From NCBI RefSeq assembly GCF_036636695.1, contig NZ_JAVWNW010000008.1: a stretch of DNA of 64,000 bases, one strand, 5' to 3'. Origin of the DNA: Anaerorhabdus sp036636695. GTDB taxonomy: Bacteria; Bacillota_I; Bacilli_A; Erysipelotrichales; Erysipelotrichaceae. Made by a program: the position numbers and the translations under genes. This document shows positions 42,507 to 50,920 of the stretch, piece by piece (the first letter of the stretch is position 1; each line of letters begins with the position of its first letter). The notes under the pieces were generated by a model. The model was not told the DNA's origin and made no database searches. It worked only from the letters and a program-made list of their open reading frames with translations.

Positions 42507-43895
42507 ATGGCAAATAAAGATTATAAAGCAATTTGTAATGCAATAATCCAAGTTAGCGGAGGGGAATCCAATATTACCAATGTAAGTCATTGTATGACAC
42601 GCTTACGCTTACAACTTGCGAATGGAAGCAAACTTAACCAAGAAGAAGCAAAGAAAATTCCAGGTGTATTAAATTTAATTATTCAAAATGGTGAATATCA
42701 ATTTGTAATAGGGCAAGATGTACCAAGTTTATATGAAGAATTTACAAAGTGTGATGGAATTAAAGCAAGTGGAGAAATTGCGGATGCAGAGGCTTTGAAA
42801 CAAGATTCTGAAGCAAAACGAGGAAACTTCTTTAATGCAATTATGTCATTTATTGGCGGAACATTCTCACCAGTAATTCCAGTATTGATTGCTGGTGGGT
42901 TAACTGGAGCAGTATTAACACTACTTACAACATTCTTTGGAGTAGCAACTGATTCTGGCACATATACGATTATTTATGCAATCAATCAAGCAACATTTTA
43001 TTTCTTACCAATTTTCATTGGTTTCTCAGCAGCAACACGTTTAAAATCAAATGGATATTTAGGAGCATTTTTAGGGGCAATCCTTTTATATTCAACAATA
43101 AACAATGCAGAGGGATTGAATTTCTTAGGTGTTCAAGTTGCACAAGTGGCATATAATTCTACAGTGTTCCCAATTATCTTGGGTGTGTTGTTTATGTCCG
43201 TGATTTATAAGTTTTTACAAAAATATGTACCAGTTTATTTTAGAACGATTTTTGTACCATTGATTACAATTCTAATAACGGTTCCTGTAACACTAATCGT
43301 GTTAGGTCCAATTGGTAATTTAGCAGGTACATGGTTAGCAAGTGGAGTTCTTAGCCTTTACCGTGCGGTACCAGCAGTTGCGGTTATGGTTATTGGTATT
43401 ACTACACCATTAATGGTTTTCTTTGGTATGAATAATGCAGCTTATCCAGTTGTATTCGCACTTCTTGCGGAAGTTGGATCAGATCCACTTATTTGTACTG
43501 GTATGGCACCTGCCAATGTAGCTGTAGGTGGTGCATGTTTAGCAGTTGCATTAATAGCAAAAGAAATTAATGATAAGAGCATCGCAACAGGAGCAGGAAT
43601 TACAGCATTATGTGGAATTACTGAACCAGGAGTATATGGTGTTTTATTCACAAAGAAATATCCTCTTGTTGGTGCGATGATTGGTGGCGGAATAGGTGGT
43701 TTAATTGCAGGTTTAGTGGGTATGACTCAATATGTAATTTCAACACCAGGATTTATTTCAATTCCTGCTTATATTAATCCAGATGGTTCTTCAGGAAACT
43801 TAATATGGTCAATTGTAGTTATGATTATTGCCGTTATAGTTTCATTTGGGGTAACTTACTTCTTAGGTAAACGTGCTCAAGCAAAATCAGTATAA
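42507..43895 (+). CDS. PTS beta-glucoside-type EIIBC component
   Basis: A 462-residue PTS permease. Residues 1-80 form the EIIB domain with phospho-Cys29 in VSHCMTRLRLQL. A linker leads to the EIIC membrane domain (residues 110-455), about ten helices, with GGTFSPVIPVLIAGGL and the substrate region GITEPGVYGV typical of the glucose/beta-glucoside superfamily. The EIIA domain found in BglF-type proteins is absent; a separate EIIA gene follows at 43989. Substrate is inferred to be a beta-glucoside from the linked GH1 enzyme. Confidence 0.9.
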   Translation: MANKDYKAICNAIIQVSGGESNITNVSHCMTRLRLQLANGSKLNQEEAKKIPGVLNLIIQNGEYQFVIGQDVPSLYEEFTKCDGIKASGEIADAEALKQDSEAKRGNFFNAIMSFIGGTFSPVIPVLIAGGLTGAVLTLLTTFFGVATDSGTYTIIYAINQATFYFLPIFIGFSAATRLKSNGYLGAFLGAILLYSTINNAEGLNFLGVQVAQVAYNSTVFPIILGVLFMSVIYKFLQKYVPVYFRTIFVPLITILITVPVTLIVLGPIGNLAGTWLASGVLSLYRAVPAVAVMVIGITTPLMVFFGMNNAAYPVVFALLAEVGSDPLICTGMAPANVAVGGACLAVALIAKEINDKSIATGAGITALCGITEPGVYGVLFTKKYPLVGAMIGGGIGGLIAGLVGMTQYVISTPGFISIPAYINPDGSSGNLIWSIVVMIIAVIVSFGVTYFLGKRAQAKSV

Positions 43896-43907
43896 ATTAT
43901 CCAAGAC

Positions 43908-43940
43908 AAAAGGGGCAAGAAAATTTTGCCTCTTTTATAT
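43908..43940 (+). terminator. Terminator after EIIBC
   Basis: AAAAGGGGCAA pairs with TTGCCTCTTTT (one G-U), followed by a U-rich tail. It separates EIIBC from the EIIA gene, which has its own -10 box. Confidence 0.7.
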
Positions 43941-43959
43941 TATTTAGTTTAGAATAGGG

Positions 43960-43965
43960 TATAAT
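43960..43965 (+). promoter_or_regulatory. -10 box of the EIIA gene
   Basis: A perfect TATAAT after GGG, 24 bases before the EIIA start. No clear -35. Confidence 0.45.
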
Positions 43966-43988
43966 ATTTAAAAAAGATGGAGAATGAT

Positions 43989-44486
43989 ATGGGATTATTT
44001 GATAAATTATTTAGTAAAGATAACGTAACGAAATATAAGGATACAGATATCGTATCCATTGCGAATGCCGAAATGGTACCTGCAAGTAAAGTAAATGATG
44101 TCATGTTTGCACAAGAGATGATGGGACAAACAATTGCATTTGAATTAAAAGATGGTGTGATTGTTGCGCCAGCGAATGGCAAATTAGAAGTAATGTATCC
44201 CACTGGACATGCTTTTGCGATTCGTACAAAAGATGGGACGGGATTACTTGTTCATGTTGGAATAAACACAGTAGAACTAGGTGGGAAAGGATTCGAAATT
44301 CTTGTGAAACAGGGTGATACTGTCAAAGCTGGTCAACAACTTTTACATGTTGATTTAGATGTCATTAAAGAAGCGGGTTATGATACAATCACAATGTTAA
44401 TAGTGACAGAGACGCCAAGTGAAGGTGAAAAAGTTGCATTTGTTGATTTTGGCGATGTAAGTCAAGGACAAAAAATTAACAAGTAA
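43989..44486 (+). CDS. PTS glucose-type EIIA component
   Basis: A 165-residue stand-alone EIIA-Glc domain. The order of motifs is that of the family: VSIANAEMVPASKVNDVMFAQEMMGQ, ANGKLEVMYPTGHAF (first active-site region), and LLVHVGINTVELGGKGFE with phospho-His89. It takes phosphate from HPr and passes it to an EIIB, most likely the EIIBC next door. The ATG at 43989 follows GATGGAG; a start four codons earlier is possible. Because it has a separate promoter, it may serve several permeases, as Crr does. Confidence 0.92.
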   Translation: MGLFDKLFSKDNVTKYKDTDIVSIANAEMVPASKVNDVMFAQEMMGQTIAFELKDGVIVAPANGKLEVMYPTGHAFAIRTKDGTGLLVHVGINTVELGGKGFEILVKQGDTVKAGQQLLHVDLDVIKEAGYDTITMLIVTETPSEGEKVAFVDFGDVSQGQKINK

Positions 44487-44493
44487 AATGATT

Positions 44494-44520
44494 AAAAAGG
44501 CTTATTTATAAGCTTTTTTT
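44494..44520 (+). terminator. Terminator of the EIIA gene
   Basis: AAAAAGGCTTA, loop TTTA, TAAGCTTTTTTT. Confidence 0.8.
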
Positions 44521-44624
44521 GTGCTTTTAGGGTTAATGAAATCGGTGTATTGGGATGAAAAATTTGCTATTTTTGACGAAATCTTATAGAATAAAGCCGT
44601 TGTTTCAAAAATGAGGTGAATTAA

Positions 44625-45284
44625 ATGTTTAGACAAATTAGTCGAATAGTTGCTGTACTTGGCATTCTAGGATGTATGTGTGTCCTTACAACTTCAGCGC
44701 TTGCATATGAGACAGAAATAGTTAGTGACAATGAAGCGGAAATTCAAGCAATTATTGAAGAGATGGTAATTGAAGAGCCTAAAGTTATTAGAGATGAATT
44801 AGTAAACGTTGAAGTACTTGGTTTATTAGATGAACAAGCTATCGCTTTAGTAAATGCTGAGCGTCAAGCTATCGCAAAAAATTTAGGTGGTGGTATGGCT
44901 GGTCAAGAAGCATTCTTTTATGACAAGGCAATAGAACTTGGAATTGATCCAGTTTTTGCAGTAGCACTAGCGGCACATGAAACAGGAAATGGTTCGAGTT
45001 ATCTTTGTATTAATAATCATAATTTTGGCGGTATGCGTGGTCAAGGTGGTTGGATGCAATTCAAAGATAAAGAAACTGGAATTATGGCATATCTTAATTT
45101 GCTTGCTTCATATCATTCACGTGGACTCGATACTCCTGAGAAAATGGTATCTCGCTATGCACCAAATAGCCCAACATGGGTAGGTGTTGTGCGTGGGTCT
45201 ATGGCAAAAATAAATAAGGATATTGAAAAAAGTCGTGCTGAAGTAAATGCATATTATGCAATACTAGCGAGTCAATTAGATTAA
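44625..45284 (+). CDS. Secreted glucosaminidase-like peptidoglycan hydrolase
   Basis: A 219-residue protein with a signal peptide (residues 1-27, ending TTSALAYE). The mature part has a short helical region and then a lysozyme-like domain of the Flg/LytB endo-beta-N-acetylglucosaminidase type: FYDKAIELGIDPVFAVALAAHETGNGSSYLC, with Glu in HETG as the probable catalytic acid, and NHNFGGMRGQGGWMQFKD and the terminal AxMVSRYAPNSPTW typical of the fold. It probably cuts glycan strands of the cell wall. ATGAGGTG precedes the start. It stands alone between terminators. Confidence 0.85.
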   Translation: MFRQISRIVAVLGILGCMCVLTTSALAYETEIVSDNEAEIQAIIEEMVIEEPKVIRDELVNVEVLGLLDEQAIALVNAERQAIAKNLGGGMAGQEAFFYDKAIELGIDPVFAVALAAHETGNGSSYLCINNHNFGGMRGQGGWMQFKDKETGIMAYLNLLASYHSRGLDTPEKMVSRYAPNSPTWVGVVRGSMAKINKDIEKSRAEVNAYYAILASQLD

Positions 45285-45288
45285 AAGT

Positions 45289-45323
45289 AATGTCGTCAAG
45301 GTATAAACTTGATGACATTTTTA
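45289..45323 (+). terminator. Terminator of the glucosaminidase gene
   Basis: TGTCGTCAAG pairs with CTTGATGACA (one G-U) around a 7-base loop, then TTTTTA. Confidence 0.8.
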
Positions 45324-45372
45324 CTTTAGCAATATTGATTGAACATTTTGTTAAAAAATTGCACTTTTCTAG

Positions 45373-45401
45373 TTGAATGAGTAAATTATTTATGTTAGAA
45401 T
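45373..45401 (+). promoter_or_regulatory. Promoter of tRNA-Gly
   Basis: TTGAAT (45373-45378), a 17-base spacer and TAGAAT (45396-45401) with TG upstream (extended -10). Confidence 0.7.
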
Positions 45402-45413
45402 ACAAAGGCAGTT

Positions 45414-45487
45414 GCAGATGTAGTTCAATGGTAGAACGCGACCTTGCCAAGGTCGACACGGGGGTTCGATTCCCCTCATCTGCTCCA
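45414..45487 (+). tRNA. tRNA-Gly (GCC anticodon)
   Basis: A 74-base cloverleaf. Acceptor GCAGATG/CATCTGC, then T and an encoded CCA. The anticodon stem CGACC/GGTCG holds loop TTGCCAA, anticodon GCC, reading GGC and GGU. The T arm is GGGG-TTCGATT-CCCC. Confidence 0.95.
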
Positions 45488-45502
45488 TTAAATAATAAAA
45501 AG

Positions 45503-45524
45503 AAGCTAATTTAGCTTTTTTTTA
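45503..45524 (+). terminator. Terminator after tRNA-Gly
   Basis: AAGCTA, loop ATT, TAGCTT, then a run of T. Confidence 0.7.
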
Positions 45525-45700
45525 TTGTTTTTAAAAAAGTGCCATATAGTTGAAATAAATATATCTTATTTAAGTAAGTGATTATTAATTATCTAGTTAA
45601 TCATCTAGGTAAATGTTAAAATCTTTATTTGTTAGTAATAGAAACTCTTTAAATGAATATTTAAAGAAATTAAGTACAAATAATAGAAATTTTATTTGTT

Positions 45701-45740
45701 TATAACCAGCATATAACCAAAATAGTTCATACTGTAACCA
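45701..45740 (+). promoter_or_regulatory. Phased direct repeats upstream of the pilus-like locus
   Basis: TAACCA occurs at 45703, 45714 and 45735, spacings of 11 and 21 bases, about one and two helix turns. Two copies are the longer TATAACCA. This pattern fits an activator binding as direct repeats, as LytTR or AgrA-type and SARP regulators do. The site lies 17-54 bases before the first gene of the locus. The rest of the 269-base gap (45488-45756) holds only the tRNA terminator and AT-rich sequence. Confidence 0.5.
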
Positions 45741-45756
45741 TGATGAGGTGACAATG

Positions 45757-46284
45757 ATGAAAAAATTATTACTAAGTTTATTATTGGTTCTAGGGCTAAC
45801 ACTTGTAACAGTATCTGTTTCTGCTCAAGATGATATAAATAATGATACAACTGAAATTAAAGAAGAAACTACTCCTGAAGCAAATCGTAAACCTTCAGGA
45901 AATAATACGATTATCCAATTTGGTGCATTTGCATTATTTGTTGTAATCGTTGGTGTAGGAGTAACAATGTACAATCGCCGTGGTGTATTTCATATTAGTG
46001 ATACACAAATGAATGGTGATGGAAGTTATACACTTACAGTTCGCAGTAATAGCATTAAAAAAATGATGAATAATCCAGATGATGTTCATGTAATTATTCG
46101 AAAAGGTACGTGCATATTTTTGAAGAAACCTGATTTTTCCAAACGCCTAACAAGAAAAGATGATTTATTTATCGTAGTTGTTAATGAAAATAGTCAAATT
46201 GAGTTTATGTATAAAGATGATACATTCATGATTGATGGTGGCAATTTAGGTAAATCTCTGAAATTAAAAAATAGCACTATTTAG
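45757..46284 (+). CDS. Signal-peptide membrane protein at the head of the pilus-like locus
   Basis: A 175-residue protein with a signal peptide (about 1-24, ending SVSAQD), a short Glu/Thr-rich stretch, a membrane helix (about 47-69) and a basic cytoplasmic-side domain of about 105 residues. Its C-terminal part looks beta-rich (GSYTLTVRSN, VHVIIRKGTCIFLKKPD). I do not recognise the family. GATGAGGTG lies before the start; the GTG at 45748 and ATG at 45754 are in the same frame and cannot be excluded. A small U-tailed hairpin overlaps the stop codon, so read-through into the next gene may be partial. Confidence 0.65.
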   Translation: MKKLLLSLLLVLGLTLVTVSVSAQDDINNDTTEIKEETTPEANRKPSGNNTIIQFGAFALFVVIVGVGVTMYNRRGVFHISDTQMNGDGSYTLTVRSNSIKKMMNNPDDVHVIIRKGTCIFLKKPDFSKRLTRKDDLFIVVVNENSQIEFMYKDDTFMIDGGNLGKSLKLKNSTI

Positions 46285-46297
46285 TGCTTTTTCTTTT
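46273..46297 (+). terminator. Weak terminator or attenuator inside the pilus-like locus
   Basis: AGCACT, loop ATTT, AGTGCT, then TTTTTCTTTT. The 6-bp stem overlaps the stop of the first gene and precedes the lipoprotein gene by 32 bases. Confidence 0.55.
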
Positions 46298-46328
46298 AGA
46301 AAATCATATAATGAATATAGGTGATACC

Positions 46329-47231
46329 ATGAAGTTTTTATTGAGTTTATTATGCATTACATTGTTACTTGTTGGCTGTAGTGCTACAGGTAGTAACTCT
46401 AAATATCCAGTGATAGAACAAGTTGGGAATGAAATTACACCAACTTTTGATATGATTAAAATACCGGATGCATCTGGTGTTTTAATTGCAAGCGATAATC
46501 TTGTTGAAATAGATTATTCAAATACGAATTTAGGATATATCATGGTTAAGACAAAAAGTTCTGATCATGAGAAACTGAAAATACAAATAATAAAAGGTGA
46601 AGAAAAATATACATATGATATTGCAGTGGACGATAAGTTTATTAGCTACCCGTTAAATATGAGTGATGGTGATTATACCATCAAAGTATTAGAAAATGTA
46701 GGTGGCGATAATTACGCATTAAAGTTAAGTAAAAGTATAAATGTGACTTTAGATAATGAAAACTATCCCTTTCTATATCCTAGCTATATTGTGAATTATG
46801 ATATTGAAACAAAGGCCATAGCTAAATCTTTTGAAATTTGTGAAGGAGCTACATCAGACCTTGAAAGAGTTTATCTAATTTACGAATGGATAACAAATAA
46901 TATTGAATATGATTGGAAAAAAGTTGAAGAAGTACAAGACAAGTTTGTTGTTCCAATTGTTGACGAAACATTATCGCTAAAGTCAGGTATTTGTTTCGAT
47001 TATGCAGCACTCATGAGTTGTATGTTAAGAGTTCAACAAATACCAACGAAATTACGAACAGGTTATGTTGAATTAGGCTACCATGCGTGGGTAGAAGTCT
47101 ACATAGAAGATGTAGGATGGGTTGATCCGAATGTTTACTTTAAATCTGATGAGTGGACAAGAATGGATCCAACTTTCGAAGCATCAGGCGAAAATTATAA
47201 TGGCAATTATGAAAATAAATACCAATACTAA
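46329..47231 (+). CDS. Transglutaminase-like lipoprotein
   Basis: A 300-residue secreted lipoprotein. The signal ends in the lipobox LLVGC with Cys17. Residues 18-190 look like beta-rich surface domains. Residues 195-280 form a transglutaminase/protease core: Cys222 in SGICFDYAALMS, His252 in GYHAWVEVY and Asp266 in GWVDPN, the complete Cys-His-Asp triad. Such enzymes cross-link or cleave proteins outside the membrane. The ATG at 46329 follows AGGTGA; the frame is open to 46284, but that would put extra residues before the lipobox. It lies 13 bases before the platform protein gene, linking a cross-linking or proteolytic activity to the pilus-like machine. Confidence 0.85.
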   Translation: MKFLLSLLCITLLLVGCSATGSNSKYPVIEQVGNEITPTFDMIKIPDASGVLIASDNLVEIDYSNTNLGYIMVKTKSSDHEKLKIQIIKGEEKYTYDIAVDDKFISYPLNMSDGDYTIKVLENVGGDNYALKLSKSINVTLDNENYPFLYPSYIVNYDIETKAIAKSFEICEGATSDLERVYLIYEWITNNIEYDWKKVEEVQDKFVVPIVDETLSLKSGICFDYAALMSCMLRVQQIPTKLRTGYVELGYHAWVEVYIEDVGWVDPNVYFKSDEWTRMDPTFEASGENYNGNYENKYQY

Positions 47232-47244
47232 AGGGGGCTTAACA

Positions 47245-48276
47245 ATGATTAAGATTACTGAAACTGTATTGCTTTGTGATCAACTTCATATGATTCTTGA
47301 ATCTGGTTTGACATTGGAAACAGGAATTGATGCGATTCTTGAAGAACTAAGTGACAAAGAAACAAAAGAAGCTTTAACTTCAATACAAGACTCATTACAA
47401 GAAAATATGAGTTTTGCTAAGGCTTGTGAGAAAACAGGTGCTTTTGATGCTTATTTTATACAAATGGTAAAAATTGGAGAAGAAACAGGTTATTTGGATA
47501 ATGTGCTAAAACAGTTATCAATTTACTATAACCGATTGGACTCAATGAATAAAAAAATTAAGGATGCAATTTTCTATCCAAGTCTTTTGTTTGTGATGAT
47601 GCTTGTGCTTATGGGAATTCTTGTTGTGAAAGTACTCCCAATATTTAGAAATGTATTGAATAGTATGGGTACTGATATTTCTTCGCTAGCCTTAGTGCTT
47701 ATGAATATTGGTCAGAAGATTTCTGAATTTGGATTTGCAATATTAGTTGTTATAGCACTTGCAGTGGTAATTGTACTTCTTACCTATCGAATTAAGTACA
47801 AAGAAAGAGCGACTTCAATGTTGTTATCGAATTTTATCTTCACTAAATCATTGATGCGTGATATCGAAGTAAGCAAAGTTGCGTATGCATTAAGTTTGTT
47901 TATGAATAGTGGGTTAGATTTAGCTAATGCATTTGAACTTCTTCCAGGACTTGTTGATAATAGAAAAATTAGAGAACGAATTGAATTATGTAATAAAGAG
48001 ATTGAAGATGGCAAATCAGCATTAGATGCTTTAATTGATGCAAAAATATTTAAATCGGTTTATACACGAATTTTAAAGATTGCTCAAAAGTCAGGTAAAC
48101 TAGATGATACCATGTCAAAAGTTGCAAAAGATTATGAGAATGAAATGAGTAGTTCAATTAATCGTTTCTTAAATATTATAGAACCCACAATTATGATTAG
48201 CTGCGTTATTATTGTAGGAATAATTCTATTATCAGTAATGCTTCCATTGATGAGCATTATGACGAGTCTAGGATGA
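47245..48276 (+). CDS. Type II secretion/type IV pilus platform protein (GspF/PilC/ComGB-like)
   Basis: A 343-residue inner-membrane platform protein with two GspF domains. The first, about residues 10-130, contains LESGLTLETGIDAILEE and MVKIGEETGYLDNVLKQLSIYY; the second, about 205-330, contains LFMNSGLDLANAFELL and ILKIAQKSGKLDDTMSKVA. Three membrane helices (about 112-134, 160-182 and the C-terminal one) match PilC and ComGB. It would connect the cytoplasmic ATPase to pseudopilins. The ATG at 47245 has AGGGGGCTT upstream; an open frame to 47122 overlaps the lipoprotein. It overlaps the next gene by four bases. Confidence 0.92.
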   Translation: MIKITETVLLCDQLHMILESGLTLETGIDAILEELSDKETKEALTSIQDSLQENMSFAKACEKTGAFDAYFIQMVKIGEETGYLDNVLKQLSIYYNRLDSMNKKIKDAIFYPSLLFVMMLVLMGILVVKVLPIFRNVLNSMGTDISSLALVLMNIGQKISEFGFAILVVIALAVVIVLLTYRIKYKERATSMLLSNFIFTKSLMRDIEVSKVAYALSLFMNSGLDLANAFELLPGLVDNRKIRERIELCNKEIEDGKSALDALIDAKIFKSVYTRILKIAQKSGKLDDTMSKVAKDYENEMSSSINRFLNIIEPTIMISCVIIVGIILLSVMLPLMSIMTSLG

Positions 48277-48578
48277 TTAAGTTCATAAAAAAACATAGTC
48301 GACTGTTCACAATACTCTTATTACTTTTGTTGGTGGGAGGGCTTGTGATATCACTCGATTCTATCCAAGAGCGTTTGGATAAAGAAGGTGAAAAACGACT
48401 ATACAATGCTATTCAAAAGGCAGCTATTACTTGTTATAGCGTTGAAGGAAGATATCCAGCTTCATTAGAATATCTTGTTGAAAATTATGGTGTTATTGTA
48501 GATAGCAATAAATATCACGTGTATTACGAAACATTCGGATCAAATGTACAACCAGAAATTAAGATATATCAAAGGTAG
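48273..48578 (+). CDS. Pseudopilin-like protein (101 aa)
   Basis: A 101-residue single-pass protein. A basic N-terminus (MIKFIKKHSR) precedes a membrane helix (about 11-29), followed by a helix and a small globular part. YNAIQKAAITCYSVEGRYPASLEYLVENYG resembles the alpha-beta loop start of GspG/ComGC pseudopilins. There is no G/FxxxE prepilin-peptidase site before the helix, so it would stay anchored uncleaved. The gene overlaps gspF by four bases. It may build a short fibre or be part of the machine's core. Confidence 0.75.
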   Translation: MIKFIKKHSRLFTILLLLLLVGGLVISLDSIQERLDKEGEKRLYNAIQKAAITCYSVEGRYPASLEYLVENYGVIVDSNKYHVYYETFGSNVQPEIKIYQR

Positions 48579-48583
48579 AGAAA

Positions 48584-49027
48584 ATGAAAAATTCTAAAAT
48601 CGCAGAAGTATTATGGACACTGGTTCTACTTACAGCATTTGTTGTAGGTTCTTTTGCACTTTTACTTTTGGGAGCGAATTACTATCAAACAATGACAAAT
48701 AAAACATCTCAAGCAAGAGAACTTCAGTTACCTATATCTTATATTGCAACAACAATAAGACAAGCAAATAAGGATCAAGTTACACTTGAAGAAAAAGAAG
48801 GTATTGAATGTTTAGTGATTACATATGATAATCATAAACGCATTATTTATTTATATGATGGTGAATTGAGAGAGTTGTTTGTATCTGATAATGCGACATA
48901 TACATTGAATGATGGTACAAAAATTGCAGAAATCGATAGTTTAGAAATGGATTTAAAACAAAATGAATTAATTTACAAAGTGAATGTTGATGACACAGAC
49001 TTTGAAATGAAAGTTGTAATGAGGTAG
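48584..49027 (+). CDS. DUF4860-like pseudopilin-type membrane protein (147 aa)
   Basis: A 147-residue protein with one N-terminal helix (about 10-31) and a beta-rich domain after it: IEC LVITYDNHKRIIYLYDGELREL, then NELIYKVNVDDTDFEMKVVMR at the end. It resembles DUF4860 proteins of Bacillota, found in the same kind of locus. No prepilin cleavage motif is seen. AAAGGTAGAG lies before the ATG. It follows the previous gene by five bases and precedes the next by three, in one operon. Confidence 0.7.
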   Translation: MKNSKIAEVLWTLVLLTAFVVGSFALLLLGANYYQTMTNKTSQARELQLPISYIATTIRQANKDQVTLEEKEGIECLVITYDNHKRIIYLYDGELRELFVSDNATYTLNDGTKIAEIDSLEMDLKQNELIYKVNVDDTDFEMKVVMR

Positions 49028-49030
49028 TGA

Positions 49031-49405
49031 ATGAAAGTAGAACGTAAATCAAAATTCTATGTTTTCTTAATGGAATACTTATGGTCCATTCTTTTCTTCG
49101 TACTTGCATGTATTGTTTGTGTGCAATTATTTGTGGAAAGTTACAGAATATCTAATTTAGCAAGTGATAAGAATGAAGCCTTACTCATAGGACAAGTCAT
49201 TGCAGAAGATTTAAGAATGAATGCTATTGATGAGGCAGATGGTTTCATATTGATAGAAGAAAATCATTACCAAAAAAATACGGATAAATTTGTGATTGAT
49301 ATTTATCAAACTCCTAAAGCACTAGACTATGTTGAAAGTACAATTGAGGTTTCAAAGGGTCATACCGTGCTTATCAACTTTACTGTGATGTCAGGAGGTC
49401 AATAA
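49031..49405 (+). CDS. Small single-pass pseudopilin-like protein (124 aa)
   Basis: A 124-residue protein with a cytoplasmic basic start (MKVERKSKFYVF), one membrane helix (about 14-37, ending CVQLFVESYRIS), and a soluble part of about 85 residues (NEALLIGQVIAEDLRMN then a beta-rich end, HTVLINFTVMSGGQ). The layout is like that of minor pseudopilins, without a leader cleavage site. I do not recognise a named family. It is tightly packed between its neighbours (three and two bases), with GAGGTAG before the ATG. Confidence 0.7.
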   Translation: MKVERKSKFYVFLMEYLWSILFFVLACIVCVQLFVESYRISNLASDKNEALLIGQVIAEDLRMNAIDEADGFILIEENHYQKNTDKFVIDIYQTPKALDYVESTIEVSKGHTVLINFTVMSGGQ

Positions 49406-49407
49406 AG

Positions 49408-49845
49408 ATGGAAAAAATTAAAAATATTGGATTTTCTATTGGATACACTTCTTTGATTATGATTTTTGTGATTTTGGTATTTGTCTCATTCTCAGCGCTT
49501 AGTTATACTCAGGCAAATAATGATTTGAGTCGTATCAACAAAGCCATTGATGTAATTGATGAAAATTATCAAGCAGATACAACTGCAATGCAGGTGAAAA
49601 TGGCAATCGATGAGATGGTAGTAAATGGTTTTACACCAGAAGAAATCGAAAATACCCTCAAAAGCGAAGTAAATGGTATAATTGTTAACCAAAATAGTGC
49701 GAATTATATTATAATAATCAGTAGTAAAGCATATTTAAATGTAGAACTAGGCTTAGATTTTGAACAAAAAACAATTACTGTTAAATCTTGGGTAGTTGAG
49801 AATACTAGCACTGATGAATATAACCTAAAGGGTTTTGACTTATAG
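49408..49845 (+). CDS. Small single-pass pseudopilin-like protein (145 aa)
   Basis: A 145-residue protein. It starts MEKIKNIGFSIGYTSLIM and its membrane helix runs to about residue 34. A coil follows (NNDLSRINKAIDVIDENYQAD), then a helical and beta-rich domain (AYLNVELGLDFEQKTITVKSW). GFSIG at the start of the helix is reminiscent of a prepilin site (G|F), but the conserved Glu at position +5 of the mature protein is missing. GGAGGTC precedes the ATG. It is the last of four small membrane proteins before the ATPase gene. Confidence 0.7.
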   Translation: MEKIKNIGFSIGYTSLIMIFVILVFVSFSALSYTQANNDLSRINKAIDVIDENYQADTTAMQVKMAIDEMVVNGFTPEEIENTLKSEVNGIIVNQNSANYIIIISSKAYLNVELGLDFEQKTITVKSWVVENTSTDEYNLKGFDL

Positions 49846-49855
49846 TGGAGGCACA

Positions 49856-50920
49856 ATGACGATCTTAGAAATCTTAACAAAGGCAGTTGAGCTTGAATCT
49901 TCAGATATATTTCTAATTACAGGTAGCCCTGTAACTTTTAAATGTAATGGGAGTTTGGATAAATTAGATGAAAGTCCTCTTCTTCCTCATGATACAGAAA
50001 CACTAGTTAATGAAATTTATGAGTTGAAGAAGGGTAAAACAAAAGAACAATTAGAAAAAAATGGGGATGATGATTTTTCATTTTCCATTTCTGGATTAGG
50101 TAGATTTCGTGTGAATATCTATTATCAACGGGGTTCATTATCAGCAGTATTGCGTGTTGTGAAACCTGAACTTCCAGATTATAAAGAATTGATGTTACCA
50201 GAAGCAGTAATCAACTTGTCTAAACAACTAAAGGGTCTTGTTTTAGTGACGGGTAGTGCAGGTAATGGTAAATCGACAACACTTGCTTGTATTATTGATC
50301 GTATAAATACTTCAAGAAAATCCCATATCATTACAATTGAAGATCCAATTGAGTTTCTACATCGGCATAAAAAGTCAATTGTGACACAACGAGAAATTGA
50401 GAATGATGTAATTGATTATACCCATGCCTTGAAAGCAACACTTCGCCAAGCACCGGATGTTATTTTTGTTGGTGAAATGCGTGATTATGAGACAATTAAG
50501 ACAGTATTGTCTGCAGCTGAAACAGGACATTTAGTATTTTCCACATTACATACATTAGGAGCTGCTGAAACGATTGATCGTATCATCGATGTATTTCCTT
50601 CAGCTCAACAACATCAAATTAAAGTTCAATTATCAATGGTTCTACAAGCTGTAGTGTCACAACTATTAATTCCAACCATAGATAATAAACTTGTACCAGC
50701 TTTTGAAATTTTAATTGTGAATAACGCAATTCGTACTCAAATTAGAGATGGTAAAACATATCAAATTGATAATTATATTGCATCTGGAAAACAAGATGGC
50801 ATGATTACCATGGATGATTCTATATTTAGTTTGTATAAAGAAGGGAAAATTTCCAAAGAGAATGCTTTACTCTATGCAGTAAATTCTGAATTGATGGAGA
50901 AAAAGATAGGAAAAGCATGA
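49856..50920 (+). CDS. PilT-like type II/IV secretion ATPase
   Basis: A 354-residue hexameric ATPase of the PilT/GspE superfamily. Residues 1-110 form the N-terminal domain (SSDIFLITGSPVTFKCNGSLDKL and FRVNIYYQRGSLSAVLRVV). The Walker A is GSAGNGKST at residues 133-141 with Lys139, followed by the Asp box HIITIEDPIEFLH, the Walker B region PDVIFVGEMRDYET and the His box GHLVFSTLHT. Size and order match PilT (about 350 residues) and not PilB or GspE, which carry a longer N-terminal domain. The ATG at 49856 follows GTGGAGG. It is the only such ATPase in the locus. It overlaps the regulator gene by four bases. Confidence 0.92.
   Translation: MTILEILTKAVELESSDIFLITGSPVTFKCNGSLDKLDESPLLPHDTETLVNEIYELKKGKTKEQLEKNGDDDFSFSISGLGRFRVNIYYQRGSLSAVLRVVKPELPDYKELMLPEAVINLSKQLKGLVLVTGSAGNGKSTTLACIIDRINTSRKSHIITIEDPIEFLHRHKKSIVTQREIENDVIDYTHALKATLRQAPDVIFVGEMRDYETIKTVLSAAETGHLVFSTLHTLGAAETIDRIIDVFPSAQQHQIKVQLSMVLQAVVSQLLIPTIDNKLVPAFEILIVNNAIRTQIRDGKTYQIDNYIASGKQDGMITMDDSIFSLYKEGKISKENALLYAVNSELMEKKIGKA

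Noticed and set aside
45199..45459. An 86-codon minus-strand ORF across the tRNA-Gly gene
   Set aside because: Reverse reading of a tRNA and the end of the glucosaminidase gene.
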